Assembly: GCF_008079445.1 (NCBI RefSeq)
Contig: NZ_VRYH01000003.1
Coordinates: 1-64,000 of the forward strand
Direction of reading: 5' to 3'
Origin: Aidingimonas lacisalsi
Lineage (GTDB): Bacteria; Pseudomonadota; Gammaproteobacteria; Pseudomonadales; Halomonadaceae
Length of the DNA stretch: 64,000 bases
Part shown: positions 45,682 to 55,416 of the stretch, piece by piece
Numbering within the stretch: position 1 is the stretch's first letter
How the letters are laid out: the number at the start of each line of letters is the position of its first letter
Program-made: the position numbers and the translations under genes
The notes under the pieces: model-generated
Databases searched by the model: none
What the model was told of the DNA's origin: nothing
What the model saw: only the letters and a program-made list of their open reading frames with translations

Positions 45682-47088
45682 ATGAGCAAATTGTTCGAGA
45701 CCCATCCCGGTGATGATGGGTTACCAGGGCCTGAACGTCGCCTCGCCGTACTCGTGCTGGTACTCGGTACACTGATGGCTGTCATCGATACCACCATGAT
45801 CAATATTGCCCTGCCTACCATTGCCAAGGACCTGGGCGTGTCGGCATCCCGAGCTGTATGGGTCGTCAGCCTGTTTCAGGTGGTATGTGCCGCGATGTTG
45901 CTGCTTTGCGCGTCATTGAGCGAACTGGTCAGTCGGCGGTGGCTGTACATTGCCGGGCTAGCTGTATTTACGTTGGCGGCGCTGGGGAGTGCATTGTCGA
46001 CGAGCCTGGAAATGCTGTTGATATTTCGTGCATTACAGGGAATGGGGGCGGCAGCGACGCTTTCCATCGGCCCGTCACTGTACCGGCGAATTTTTCCATC
46101 GCGACTTCTCGGGGCGGCCATGGGGCTGAGTGCCCTGGTCGTGGCAGGCGGCTATGCATCGGGGCCGACGCTGGGAGGCGCCGTCCTTGCCATGGCCGAC
46201 TGGCCCTGGCTCTTCGCCTTGAACGTCCCGCTGGGGCTCGTCGCACTCGGGGTGGCTCTGAGGGCACTGCCGGCAGAGCCGCGTCGTCGGGGAGGGTTCG
46301 ATATCTCGGGGGCACTATGGTCAGCCAGCATGCTGGCATGCTTTTTCCTCGCCATGGACTCGCTGGGGCATGGTGCCGCCGGCTGGCATGTCATGGTGCT
46401 GGTGATCGGCAGCGTGGGTAGTGCTTGGCTGTTTTTGCGTCGCCAACGCCGCGCCAGCCATCCTTTGCTTCCGTTGTCGCTGTTTCATGAACGACGTTTC
46501 TCACTGGCCGTCCTTGTGTCGGGATTGGCCTTCGTTGGACAAGGGCTGACATTCGTCGCTCTATCGTTCCTCTATCAGCAGGAAAGGGGGTATTCGCCAT
46601 TGATGACGGCTTGGCTATTCACGCCCTGGCCATTGACGATCATGCTGGCTGGGCCATTGGCCGGCCGGCTGGCGGACCGGGTCAATCCGACACTTCTATC
46701 GACGCTGGGTCTGGTGGTGTTGCTGTGCGGATTGATGTCGTTGTCACTATTGGCAAGTGATTCCGGTATCGTTGATAGCTTGTGGCGAACGGCCTTGTGC
46801 GGCTTGGGGTTCGGCCTGTTCCAGGCCCCCAACAACCGCGAAATGATGAGCCGTGTATCCAAGGCTCGTAGTGCCAATGCATCGGGGGTGATGAGTACGG
46901 TTCGCACCGTTGGCCAATCATTGGGCGTGGCGTCAATGGGTGTCTGGCTGGCAGCCGGATTGGGGTCGGTGCAGTGGTCGATATGGGTGGCCTGTGTTGC
47001 TTGTGGCCTTGCCATCGTGGCTAGCCTGTGCCGTATGACGTTTTCCCTGTCGCCGACTGTTATCCCCCCGTCGTCGGCATCCGATTGA
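45682..47088 (+). CDS. MFS transporter, DHA2/EmrB-QacA type
   Basis: A 468-residue major facilitator protein with about 14 membrane helices. First-helix motif LMAVIDTTMINIALPTIA and the GPTLGG-containing motif C (YASGPTLGGAV) identify drug:proton antiporters of the DHA2 family. Substrate unknown. No regulator or membrane-fusion partner is adjacent. AAGGTG lies 4 bases before the ATG. Confidence 0.9.
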   Translation: MSKLFETHPGDDGLPGPERRLAVLVLVLGTLMAVIDTTMINIALPTIAKDLGVSASRAVWVVSLFQVVCAAMLLLCASLSELVSRRWLYIAGLAVFTLAALGSALSTSLEMLLIFRALQGMGAAATLSIGPSLYRRIFPSRLLGAAMGLSALVVAGGYASGPTLGGAVLAMADWPWLFALNVPLGLVALGVALRALPAEPRRRGGFDISGALWSASMLACFFLAMDSLGHGAAGWHVMVLVIGSVGSAWLFLRRQRRASHPLLPLSLFHERRFSLAVLVSGLAFVGQGLTFVALSFLYQQERGYSPLMTAWLFTPWPLTIMLAGPLAGRLADRVNPTLLSTLGLVVLLCGLMSLSLLASDSGIVDSLWRTALCGLGFGLFQAPNNREMMSRVSKARSANASGVMSTVRTVGQSLGVASMGVWLAAGLGSVQWSIWVACVACGLAIVASLCRMTFSLSPTVIPPSSASD

Positions 47089-47153
47089 ACGCGTATAATG
47101 GAAGTCCGCGACAGCAGGGCGCTGTTCGCTGATTCGTCACGAGGCACTAAATC

Positions 47154-47468
47154 ATGAGCATTCAGGCGCGTATCGAAGATAAACTTCAGTCACTCGGCCC
47201 CGACTATCTGGCGGTCGAGAATGAAAGCCACATGCATAACGTGCCGGCCGATTCTGAAACCCACTTCAAGGTGACGCTGGTCTCGGAGCGCTTTACCGGC
47301 CTGATGCCGGTAAAGCGTCATCAGCAGATCTATGCAGCCTTGGCCGATGAACTGGCGGGCCCTGTGCATGCGCTGGCGCTGCACTTGTATACCCCGGAAG
47401 AATGGCAGGCGCGAGCCGGTAACCGCCCCGACTCGCCCCATTGCCGTGGTGGTGGTGTGCCGTCGTGA
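47154..47468 (+). CDS. bolA: BolA-family protein
   Basis: A 104-residue BolA. Helix-turn-helix-like fold with HxVPAxSETHFKV (HNVPADSETHFKV) and LMPVKRHQQIYAAL. BolA proteins bind [2Fe-2S] glutaredoxins and affect cell shape and stress responses. GAGG is 8 bases before the ATG. Its stop overlaps the next start as TGATG. Confidence 0.94.
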   Translation: MSIQARIEDKLQSLGPDYLAVENESHMHNVPADSETHFKVTLVSERFTGLMPVKRHQQIYAALADELAGPVHALALHLYTPEEWQARAGNRPDSPHCRGGGVPS

Positions 47469-48316
47469 TGCAGGAACCTCAACGTCTGCAATATCTGCAG
47501 GCGATGGGTTTGACGGCCTGGGTCGGACGTTATCGTCTCCCTAATGCGGCCGAGACCGACGTCTGCGCGTGGCCTGAAGAGGAGTCGGAGACACAGGCTC
47601 CCTCGTCCCGGCTGCAGGAGGCATTGGCAACCACCTCTCATCCTGTTGCGTCGTCCACCGTCAGTGACCCCCCGGCGCGTCGATCCGGACGGGCTCGGGC
47701 GCTGCTCGGCACTGAGGATAGTGAGGCATCGGGCTCGCCCGTCGCCCTGAATGAATCGTCTGCGAGCGATCGAGCCTCGCTCGCTGAGGATACCGTCGAG
47801 AACGATGGCCGGGTGCCGCTCCAGACGGACTCTGCATACGGTGTCCCACAAGCACTGCGCTTTTCACTGCATGTGGCCGCTCTTGAAGGGCGCTGGCTGG
47901 TGGTCATGCCCGGCGGAGAGTCGCCTTCTCCGCTGATGCAACGCTTGCTCAGCAATGTGTTGCGCGCGGCAGGTATCGAACAGGGTGGGTCGCTGGCTTT
48001 TCAATCGTTTCATTGGCCGATGATCGATGAATTGCCGGTTCATGCTCCCCTGGAAGAAGCACAGGACGGTGTGCGAGCGTTTATCGATGGTCGGCGACGC
48101 AGCGGCTGGCGTCTGGAACGCTTGTTGCTATTCGGGGGGGAGCCGGTGCTCGATCAAGTGCTTTCGCTGGCTGATGGACACTGTACCTTGCTGGATATCC
48201 CCGCCTGGCAAGGGCCGTCGCTGGAGACGTTAGCGTACGATCCTGCTGGCAAGCGTTCGCTGGTACCGATGTTATCGCGATGGCGGGAGCAATGGTTTCG
48301 AGCCGCTGATGGGTGA
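47468..48316 (+). CDS. holD: Probable DNA polymerase III psi subunit (HolD), divergent and long
   Basis: A 282-residue protein. Its start, RLQYLQAMGLTAWVGRYRLP, fits the HolD N-terminal pattern LQQLGITQW-RRPG; a later block (WLVVMPGGES...MQRLLSNVLRAAGI) fits the psi core around VSDVLRAL. Between lies a Ser/Ala/Glu-rich, low-order linker of about 85 residues absent in E. coli psi (137 residues). The gene lies directly upstream of rimI, as holD does in E. coli. In the clamp loader complex, psi links chi to tau/gamma. Assignment is inference from synteny and weak similarity. Overlaps bolA (TGATG) and rimI (8 bases). Confidence 0.6.
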   Translation: MQEPQRLQYLQAMGLTAWVGRYRLPNAAETDVCAWPEEESETQAPSSRLQEALATTSHPVASSTVSDPPARRSGRARALLGTEDSEASGSPVALNESSASDRASLAEDTVENDGRVPLQTDSAYGVPQALRFSLHVAALEGRWLVVMPGGESPSPLMQRLLSNVLRAAGIEQGGSLAFQSFHWPMIDELPVHAPLEEAQDGVRAFIDGRRRSGWRLERLLLFGGEPVLDQVLSLADGHCTLLDIPAWQGPSLETLAYDPAGKRSLVPMLSRWREQWFRAADG

Positions 48317-48803
48317 TGGGGTAACGTGGTCAACCGAGATGGATTTTCGTCATCTGGATGATGACTGGCGGTTCAGCCTCATCGGTCTGGATCATGCTAG
48401 CGATACTCCTTGGTCGGCGGAACAGTGGAGCCAGGCCCTGGCCGATCAACGAGTATGGGTATGGGGCGGGATCGATAGCCGCGACGCGACGCTCGTGTCG
48501 CTTGCCGTGCTGGCTCGGTTACCCTTTGATGCCGAATTGCAGCGTTTGGAAGTACGTCCCGATTGGCGACGACTGGGCATAGCCCGCCGCATGCTGAACG
48601 AACTTTGCCATGAAGCAAGCAAGTGGGGCAGTGAGCGACTATTGCTGGAAGTTCGTGCCGGCAATGAAGCGGCGTTGGCGCTGTACCGGCAGATGGGATT
48701 CGTCGAGGATGGCCGTCGTCGCCATTACTATCCGCCAGCTCGGAACGCCACTGACGGTATACGCGAACGTGAAGATGCCGTGTTGATGTCACGGCATCCG
48801 TAG
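48309..48803 (+). CDS. rimI: Ribosomal protein S18 N-acetyltransferase RimI
   Basis: A GNAT acetyltransferase of up to 164 residues (E. coli RimI 148). Motifs: acetyl-CoA loop RRLGIARRML, then LLLEVRAGNEAALALYRQMGF and the RimI-type YYPPAR...EDAVLMS end. It acetylates the N-terminus of S18. The ATG at 48309 overlaps the previous gene by 8 bases; an ATG at 48339 would give 154 residues, closer to the family length. Confidence 0.93.
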   Translation: MGDGVTWSTEMDFRHLDDDWRFSLIGLDHASDTPWSAEQWSQALADQRVWVWGGIDSRDATLVSLAVLARLPFDAELQRLEVRPDWRRLGIARRMLNELCHEASKWGSERLLLEVRAGNEAALALYRQMGFVEDGRRRHYYPPARNATDGIREREDAVLMSRHP

Positions 48804-48821
48804 CGCAGTGGTCATGCTGAT

Positions 48822-49022
48822 TCAGGTGTTGGACTTGTCGTTACCTTCCAGTTCCTGAAACTTGCCTAGGAGGCTACTGAGACGGCGCTCCCACTCTTCA
48901 TGTTGCTGCTTGAGCCGGGCATTCTCTTCACGTAGTTCCTCGGCTTCCATCTTCAGCATCTCGATGGCCTCGACGGCATGGGTGACTTTTTGCTCGAGCT
49001 GATTGAAGAGTTCACTGCTCAT
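48822..49022 (-). CDS. zapB: Cell division factor ZapB-like coiled coil
   Basis: A 66-residue, almost fully coiled-coil protein (LFNQLEQKVTHAVEAIEMLK...ENARLKQQHEEWERRL), the size and layout of ZapB, a Z-ring associated protein that links ZapA to MatP. AGGAG lies 7 bases before the ATG. It stands alone between rimI (convergent) and rsmD (same strand, 85 bases downstream of rsmD stop). Confidence 0.87.
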   Translation of the reverse strand: MSSELFNQLEQKVTHAVEAIEMLKMEAEELREENARLKQQHEEWERRLSSLLGKFQELEGNDKSNT

Positions 49023-49107
49023 CCTGCTTCTCCTGAATAACTGGCGGCTACGGCAATCATGCCTGATTGAGGCGCGTCAGGGCGCAGCGTACGCTGCGTA
49101 GCGCAGC

Positions 49108-49755
49108 TCAGCAAGCGTCGCTGGTTAGCGACGCCCGACGCTGGAAGAGACGGCCGATACCGTCACCGGCACGTGTCTCGCGGTGAAGGCGCCATGTCGA
49201 TGGAACAACAGGCAAGAGTTCCTGCTCGGTTTCCAGATAGATCCAGGCAGACGCATTCAGCCAGCCTTGTGCTTCCAGCAGGGCACAACTGTACTCGGCC
49301 ATGGTCCGGCGAAAGGGAGGGTCGAGCAGGACCAGATCGAAACGCGACGATGCCTCATGGCACAGGAAACGTTCCACGTCCGCGTTTACGACATGTCCCT
49401 GGGCGCCGAGAGTGGTCAGGTTGGCCTCGATCTGCCTGGCGGCTGCCGTATGCCGTTCGACGAAAGTCGCTTGCCGTGCGCCTCGCGATAGAGCTTCGAA
49501 GCCGAGCGCGCCAGTTCCGGCAAAGAGATCGAGGACGCATGCGCCAGGAATGGTGGTTGCCAGCCAGTTGAACAGCGTCTCGCGCACGCGGTCCGGTGTC
49601 GGTCGCAGCCCCGGTGCGTCAAGAACGGGTAACTGGCGCCGGCGATACATGCCTCCGATGATACGCAGGCGCCCCCCCCCGGGATGCCGGGATACGCGAT
49701 TGGGGCGTTTGGCAGGGGGCTGCCCCCGACGGGACGACGATCTTCGACGTGACAT
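49108..49755 (-). CDS. rsmD: 16S rRNA m2G966 methyltransferase RsmD
   Basis: A 215-residue SAM-dependent methyltransferase that makes m2G966 in 16S rRNA. RIIGGMYRRRQLPV and RPTPDRVRETLFNWL, SAM motif LDLFAGTGALGFEALSRGA and catalytic DPPF (145-148). The basic N-terminus (residues 1-25) is disordered and followed by a Gly run encoded by a G9 homopolymer (49672-49680). No Shine-Dalgarno is seen. Divergent from ftsY, the usual rsmD/ftsY pairing. Confidence 0.95.
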   Translation of the reverse strand: MSRRRSSSRRGQPPAKRPNRVSRHPGGGRLRIIGGMYRRRQLPVLDAPGLRPTPDRVRETLFNWLATTIPGACVLDLFAGTGALGFEALSRGARQATFVERHTAAARQIEANLTTLGAQGHVVNADVERFLCHEASSRFDLVLLDPPFRRTMAEYSCALLEAQGWLNASAWIYLETEQELLPVVPSTWRLHRETRAGDGIGRLFQRRASLTSDAC

Positions 49756-49845
49756 GGCAAGGAATTGTACCCGGCGCTTATCCCCTATCATAGCGCAGTG
49801 GTAGGATAAGGCGGTTACTTTCGATTCCCAGTGCAGATTTCAACC

Positions 49846-50970
49846 ATGTTCGGTGTATTCAAACGCAAGAAGCAGCAAGACGGTGATCAACCGACGTCAC
49901 ACTCGACCGAGCCGGTCGAGCAACCCATTGAAGAATCGGCGCCCGAGAGCGGGGATGGAGACACCCCCGGCGAACCGGAGGTTTCCTCCTCTGCGCCGGA
50001 AGATGAGCCATCCCGGTCAGCGAAAAAGACCTGGTTTTCACGTATCAAGGCGGGCTTGGGCAAGACTCGCTCCCAACTCAGTGAGGGGTTGGCCGATCTG
50101 TTTCTGGGTAAGAAACAGATCGACGATGAGTTGATGGAGGAGCTCGAAACCCAGCTCTTGATGGCGGATGTCGGCATCGAGGCGACGACCGAGATCATGG
50201 ACCGTCTGGCTGAACGAGTGTCACGTAAAGAACTCGCTGACCCGCAAGCGCTGTATCGTGCGTTGCAGGATGAGTTGACGGCGATGCTCGATACCGTGGC
50301 CACTCCCTTGACCTTGCCCCCGCGGGGACAGGGACCGTTCGTCATACTGATGGTCGGGGTCAATGGCGTTGGCAAGACAACGACCATCGGCAAGCTGGCG
50401 AAGCACTTCCAGGCGGAAGGCCGGAGCGTAATGCTGGCGGCAGGCGACACCTTCCGAGCCGCGGCTGTTGAGCAACTCCAGGTCTGGGGGGATCGCAACA
50501 GCGTACCGGTCATTGCCCAGCATACCGGTGCCGATAGTGCCTCGGTGATTTTCGATGCGTTGTCGGCAGCGAGGGCTCGGCAGACTGATGTCCTGATCGC
50601 TGATACGGCAGGCCGCTTGCACAACAAGAGCCATCTGATGGAAGAGCTCAAGAAGGTGCGTCGGGTGATGGCCAAACTGGATGAAAGCGCTCCGCATGAA
50701 GTGATGCTGGTCCTGGATGCAGGCACCGGCCAGAATGCGCTTTCCCAGGCCAGCACCTTCAATGAGGCGGTGCCGGTATCCGGTGTGACACTGACCAAAC
50801 TGGATGGAACCGCCAAAGGCGGCATTATCTTTGCGCTCGCCAAGCAGTTGGGGACCCCGATTCGCTACATCGGTGTCGGGGAATCGCTGGATGACCTGCG
50901 TCCCTTCGAGGCACGGGACTTCGTCGATGCACTTTTTTCCAGCGACGATTCCGATGTACAGAGTCGGTGA
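49846..50970 (+). CDS. ftsY: SRP receptor FtsY
   Basis: A 374-residue SRP receptor GTPase. Acidic N-terminal A domain (about 10-60, rich in Glu, Pro, Ser), N domain about 62-150, and G domain with GVNGVGKTTTIGKLA (171-185), DTAGR and TKLDGTAKGG. It receives Ffh-ribosome complexes at the membrane. Start at ATG 49846 rather than a GTG five codons upstream. First gene of ftsY-ftsE-ftsX. Confidence 0.97.
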   Translation: MFGVFKRKKQQDGDQPTSHSTEPVEQPIEESAPESGDGDTPGEPEVSSSAPEDEPSRSAKKTWFSRIKAGLGKTRSQLSEGLADLFLGKKQIDDELMEELETQLLMADVGIEATTEIMDRLAERVSRKELADPQALYRALQDELTAMLDTVATPLTLPPRGQGPFVILMVGVNGVGKTTTIGKLAKHFQAEGRSVMLAAGDTFRAAAVEQLQVWGDRNSVPVIAQHTGADSASVIFDALSAARARQTDVLIADTAGRLHNKSHLMEELKKVRRVMAKLDESAPHEVMLVLDAGTGQNALSQASTFNEAVPVSGVTLTKLDGTAKGGIIFALAKQLGTPIRYIGVGESLDDLRPFEARDFVDALFSSDDSDVQSR

Positions 50971-50973
50971 CGC

Positions 50974-51642
50974 ATGATTGCATTCGAACATGTCGGTAAG
51001 CGCTACGGCGGCCGTTTCGAAGCACTGTCCAACATCGATTTCCGGGTTCGGCGTGGAGAAATGGTGTTTTTGACCGGCCACTCCGGCGCCGGGAAGAGTT
51101 CGCTATTGCGGTTGCTCATGAGGCTTGAACGCCCCAGTCGTGGGCGTGTTCTGGTGGCCGGCCATGATATCGATCGTCTGCATGTCAGTCAGATCCCATT
51201 CTATCGACGTCAGATCGGTGTCGTGTTCCAGGACCACCAGTTATTGTTCGATCGCTCGATCTATGACAATGTCGCGTTGCCGCTGGATATTCAGGGGATG
51301 GAGCCGCGTGAAGCGGCGCGGCGCGTGCGGGCCGCGCTTGATAAGGTAGGCTTGCTGCATCGGGAAAATGCCCTGCCAGTGGAGCTATCCGGCGGGGAGC
51401 AGCAGCGCGTGGGCATTGCACGTGCCGTCGTCAATAAGCCGTCACTACTGCTGGCCGATGAACCCACAGGGAACCTCGATCCACAACTTTCCGCCGATAT
51501 CATGTCGCTGTTTGAGGATTTCAATCGTATCGGTACGACGGTCATGGTTGCCAGTCACGACTTGGCTCTCATAACCGGCCTGCGTCACCGTATACTGCGC
51601 TTGAGGGAAGGGCGGCTGGTGGCTGATGAGGAGGCGCTGTGA
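50974..51642 (+). CDS. ftsE: Cell division ATP-binding protein FtsE
   Basis: A 222-residue ABC ATPase. Walker A GHSGAGKS (35-42), signature LSGGEQQRVGIARA and Walker B LLADEPTGNLD. With FtsX it forms a divisome complex that controls septal peptidoglycan hydrolases through EnvC-type activators. It begins 3 bases after ftsY and overlaps ftsX (GTGA). Confidence 0.98.
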   Translation: MIAFEHVGKRYGGRFEALSNIDFRVRRGEMVFLTGHSGAGKSSLLRLLMRLERPSRGRVLVAGHDIDRLHVSQIPFYRRQIGVVFQDHQLLFDRSIYDNVALPLDIQGMEPREAARRVRAALDKVGLLHRENALPVELSGGEQQRVGIARAVVNKPSLLLADEPTGNLDPQLSADIMSLFEDFNRIGTTVMVASHDLALITGLRHRILRLREGRLVADEEAL

Positions 51643-52619
51643 GCGAGGAGGAGTCCCGTCAGCCACCGTCGCGGGGAGCGCGCGCCCAGCGTACCGGCAG
51701 GTCGAGTCAATTGCGTGCCTGGGGACGTCATCATCGGGCCATGTGCCGGGATAGTGCCAGGCGACTGATACGTCATCCGCTGTCCAGTGTCCTGACGATG
51801 CTAGCCATCGCCATTGCTCTGATTCTACCGGCCGGTCTCTGGCTAACCCTGGATAGTGCAAGGTTGCTGGATGCGGAACTGGATCAGAGCGCGACGCTGA
51901 CGGCGTATTTGAGCAAGGATATCGGTGAGGGCGAAGCCGGGCGCATAACAGAAGCATTGCGTGCTCACGAAGGCGTAGCCGACGCTCGCCTGATCACAGC
52001 CGATGAAGGCATGCACGAATTCCAGCAGTCGCTGGGGCTCGAGGATGCATTGGCGCGCTTGGACACCAACCCGTTACCTGCCAGTGTCGTCTTGTCGCCT
52101 CAAGATACGGCACCGGAGCGTGTTCGCCAGTTGGCGGACACGCTGGAAGAGGTGCCAGGGGTCGACGAAATGCGATTGGACCTGGCGTGGCTGGAACGCT
52201 TGCGTCGTCTGGCGGAACTGGGACAGAGGCTGGCATTGGCACTGGGGGCACTGTTCGGTTTGGGGGTGCTGCTGATCGTCGGAAACACCATACGTCTGGC
52301 TGTGGAAAGTCGCCGTCAGGAGATTGAGGTAGTAACCTTGATCGGAGCCACTCACGCCTTTGTTCGCCGTCCGTTTCTTTATAGTGGTGCCTGGTATGGC
52401 CTGGGAGGCGGATTGTTGGCCTGGGGGCTACTGTCGCTCGGAGGGCAATGGCTGGCATCGCCCGTCACGGCGTTGGCCGAGAGCTATGGTGCTGACTTCC
52501 GGATGCCGACCCTTGACTGGTTAGGCTCGGCAGTGCTGTTATTATCTAGTATACTATTGAGTTGGTTGGGTGCCTGGATGGCGGTCAATCGTCATCTTGC
52601 TGACATTCGGCCCAGGTAG
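51639..52619 (+). CDS. ftsX: Cell division protein FtsX
   Basis: A 326-residue inner-membrane protein of the FtsX/MacB type: cytoplasmic N-terminus, TM1 at about 50-70, a periplasmic domain (about 70-195; LSKDIGEGEAGRITEAL, PLPASVVLSP), and three more helices in the last 130 residues with VGNTIRLAVESRRQEIEVV. GTG start overlaps the ftsE stop. Confidence 0.96.
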   Translation: MSEEESRQPPSRGARAQRTGRSSQLRAWGRHHRAMCRDSARRLIRHPLSSVLTMLAIAIALILPAGLWLTLDSARLLDAELDQSATLTAYLSKDIGEGEAGRITEALRAHEGVADARLITADEGMHEFQQSLGLEDALARLDTNPLPASVVLSPQDTAPERVRQLADTLEEVPGVDEMRLDLAWLERLRRLAELGQRLALALGALFGLGVLLIVGNTIRLAVESRRQEIEVVTLIGATHAFVRRPFLYSGAWYGLGGGLLAWGLLSLGGQWLASPVTALAESYGADFRMPTLDWLGSAVLLLSSILLSWLGAWMAVNRHLADIRPR

Positions 52620-52651
52620 ATTCGGTCATACGACGATACCGTTTAGTTCAG

Positions 52652-52679
52652 GGAACTTTCGTATACGGTCCGAGTCAAA
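52652..52679 (+). promoter_or_regulatory. Sigma-E (RpoE/AlgU) promoter of rpoH
   Basis: GGAACTT (52652-52658), 16 bases, TCAAA (52675-52679): an exact match to the sigma-E consensus, 137 bases before rpoH. A second GGAACTT at 52745 with TCAGT 17 bases later is weaker. rpoH is a known sigma-E target in E. coli. Confidence 0.88.
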
Positions 52680-52815
52680 CGAAGCGATTTCGGCTGTAAT
52701 ACTGAGCATGATTGAAACGTTCCTGCGTAGTGTAGATATTACCTGGAACTTTGACATCGTTATCAAGGTCAGTCGTTAACGGTCATTTTTGGGCTTTTCC
52801 GGAGACATCTTGCAT

Positions 52816-53682
52816 ATGAGCACCAGTCTTCAGCCTGTAGGTCAATTATCGCCGGGTCATGATCTGAATGGATACATTCAGGCGGTCAATGGTATTGCGG
52901 TGTTGTCGGCGGATGAAGAACACGAGCTGGCTTGCCGGCTGCATGAAGACAATGATCTGGAGGCGGCTCGTCGGCTCGTCATGTCTCACTTGCGCTTCGT
53001 GGTCCACATCGCGCGCAGTTATTCAGGTTATGGACTTCCCCAGGCCGACTTGATACAAGAGGGTAACGTCGGCTTGATGAAGGCAGTCAAGCGTTTCGAC
53101 CCTTATCAGGGGGTGCGGCTCGTGTCGTTCGCCGTACATTGGATCAAGGCGGAAATACACGAGTTCGTGTTGCGCAACTGGCGTATCGTCAAGGTCGCCA
53201 CGACCAAGGCGCAGCGCAAGCTGTTCTTCAATCTTCGCAGCGCCAAGAAGCGGCTTGCCTGGTTGAATAACGACGAGGTCGATGCCATTGCCAAGGACTT
53301 GGATGTCAAGCCCGAGGTGGTGCGTGAAATGGAAGGGCGCTTGTCCTCCTATGACGCCGGTTTCGATGCGTCGCCTTCCGAAGAGGAAGAGCAGGGGTAC
53401 CAGGCCCCGGTCCATTTTCTGGATGACGCTCGTTACGATCCTGCCATTCAGTTGGAAGACAGTGATTGGGAAGAGGACTCGACCCGTCGGCTGCAAGTGG
53501 CGCTGGAGGGGTTGGATGAGCGCTCGCGTGACATTCTCCAGCGTCGTTGGTTGGCCGAGCCGAAGGCGACACTGCATGATCTGGCTGACGTCTATGGCGT
53601 ATCTGCCGAACGTATTCGCCAGCTTGAGAAGAATGCCATGAAGAAGATCAAGCAGCAGATAGGCGATGCCCTGACGGCCTGA
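52816..53682 (+). CDS. rpoH: RNA polymerase heat-shock sigma factor RpoH (sigma-32)
   Basis: A 288-residue sigma-70 family factor. Region 2 ([34 protein letters not shown], in parts from residue 57), the RpoH box QRKLFFNLR, and region 4 HTH ([27 protein letters not shown]). It transcribes chaperone and protease genes on heat shock. The ATG at 52816 fits the family. Placed after ftsX as in E. coli, with its own sigma-E promoter in the 196-base gap. Convergent with slmA; the 86-base gap has only a weak hairpin at about 53709-53736. Confidence 0.97.
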   Translation: MSTSLQPVGQLSPGHDLNGYIQAVNGIAVLSADEEHELACRLHEDNDLEAARRLVMSHLRFVVHIARSYSGYGLPQADLIQEGNVGLMKAVKRFDPYQGVRLVSFAVHWIKAEIHEFVLRNWRIVKVATTKAQRKLFFNLRSAKKRLAWLNNDEVDAIAKDLDVKPEVVREMEGRLSSYDAGFDASPSEEEEQGYQAPVHFLDDARYDPAIQLEDSDWEEDSTRRLQVALEGLDERSRDILQRRWLAEPKATLHDLADVYGVSAERIRQLEKNAMKKIKQQIGDALTA

Positions 53683-53768
53683 GCGTCGACACCAGCCCAT
53701 GACATGGCACGCCCTTGGCCGTCAGGTCAGGGGCGTTCTGTTATACGGCCCGTTGTCAGCCAGATGGG

Positions 53769-54389
53769 TCATGCTCGTGCGGCGGCCTGCGGTACGTCTC
53801 TGAGCAAGCCGGACGATAGCAGTGGCCACTGATCCTCCCAGTGCTCGGTAGGGCGCCGACGGAAATCGCTTCGCACGAATTGGGTAATACGGCCTTCGAC
53901 ATGTGCCAACAGCACGTTGGCGGCCGAAGAAGCCGGTAAGGTGGGACGCCGACCTTCATGCAGTTCCGCTTCCCGAAGTATCTGCTTGAGTTGCGTTTCC
54001 AGGCGCTCGAACAACTGATTGATGCGTTGCCGCAGGCGCGCGGTTTCCCCCGTCAAGGCATCACCGCCCAATAAACGGGACAAACCGGGGTTCTTTTCGG
54101 TGAAGCCCAGTAACAGCGTCAGAATCTGCTGACAGCGGGGTAACGCCTCTGGTGTATCGTCGAGTATCCGTCGAATGCGCTCGAACAGCGTCTCTTCGAT
54201 GAACTCGATCAATCCTTCGAACATGCGGGCCTTGCTGGGAAAGTGACGATACAGGGCGGCTTCGGATACGCCGACCTGGCGCGCCAACGACGCGATGGTG
54301 ATACGCTTGCCACTGTCTTCTTCAAGCATCAATGCCAGCGCCTGAAGGATCTGCTCGCGGCGATTGGACTTGGACGTTTCCTGCGTCAT
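53769..54389 (-). CDS. slmA: Nucleoid occlusion factor SlmA
   Basis: A 206-residue TetR-fold protein, the SlmA/Ttk family. [34 protein letters not shown] in the first 65 residues (motifs [10 protein letters not shown] and ALYRHFPSK). It binds specific chromosomal sites and blocks FtsZ assembly over DNA. It is the last gene of the coaBC-dut-algC-argB run, 88 bases after argB. Confidence 0.94.
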   Translation of the reverse strand: MTQETSKSNRREQILQALALMLEEDSGKRITIASLARQVGVSEAALYRHFPSKARMFEGLIEFIEETLFERIRRILDDTPEALPRCQQILTLLLGFTEKNPGLSRLLGGDALTGETARLRQRINQLFERLETQLKQILREAELHEGRRPTLPASSAANVLLAHVEGRITQFVRSDFRRRPTEHWEDQWPLLSSGLLRDVPQAAARA

Positions 54390-54477
54390 GGTTTTCTTCT
54401 AATGGATGCGATGATCTGGTCATCCTACTGAGGCGACCGGTTTCGGGCAAATCCGTAGCATCCTTAGCTGGGTCGAT

Positions 54478-55416
<939 letters not shown>

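Noticed and set aside
49887-50843. 318-residue frame antisense to ftsY
   Set aside because: Low-complexity Ser/Ala-rich shadow of the FtsY reading frame.
52570-52779. Small 69-residue frame in the ftsX-rpoH gap
   Set aside because: It begins inside ftsX and covers the sigma-E promoter; no ribosome site, no recognisable protein.
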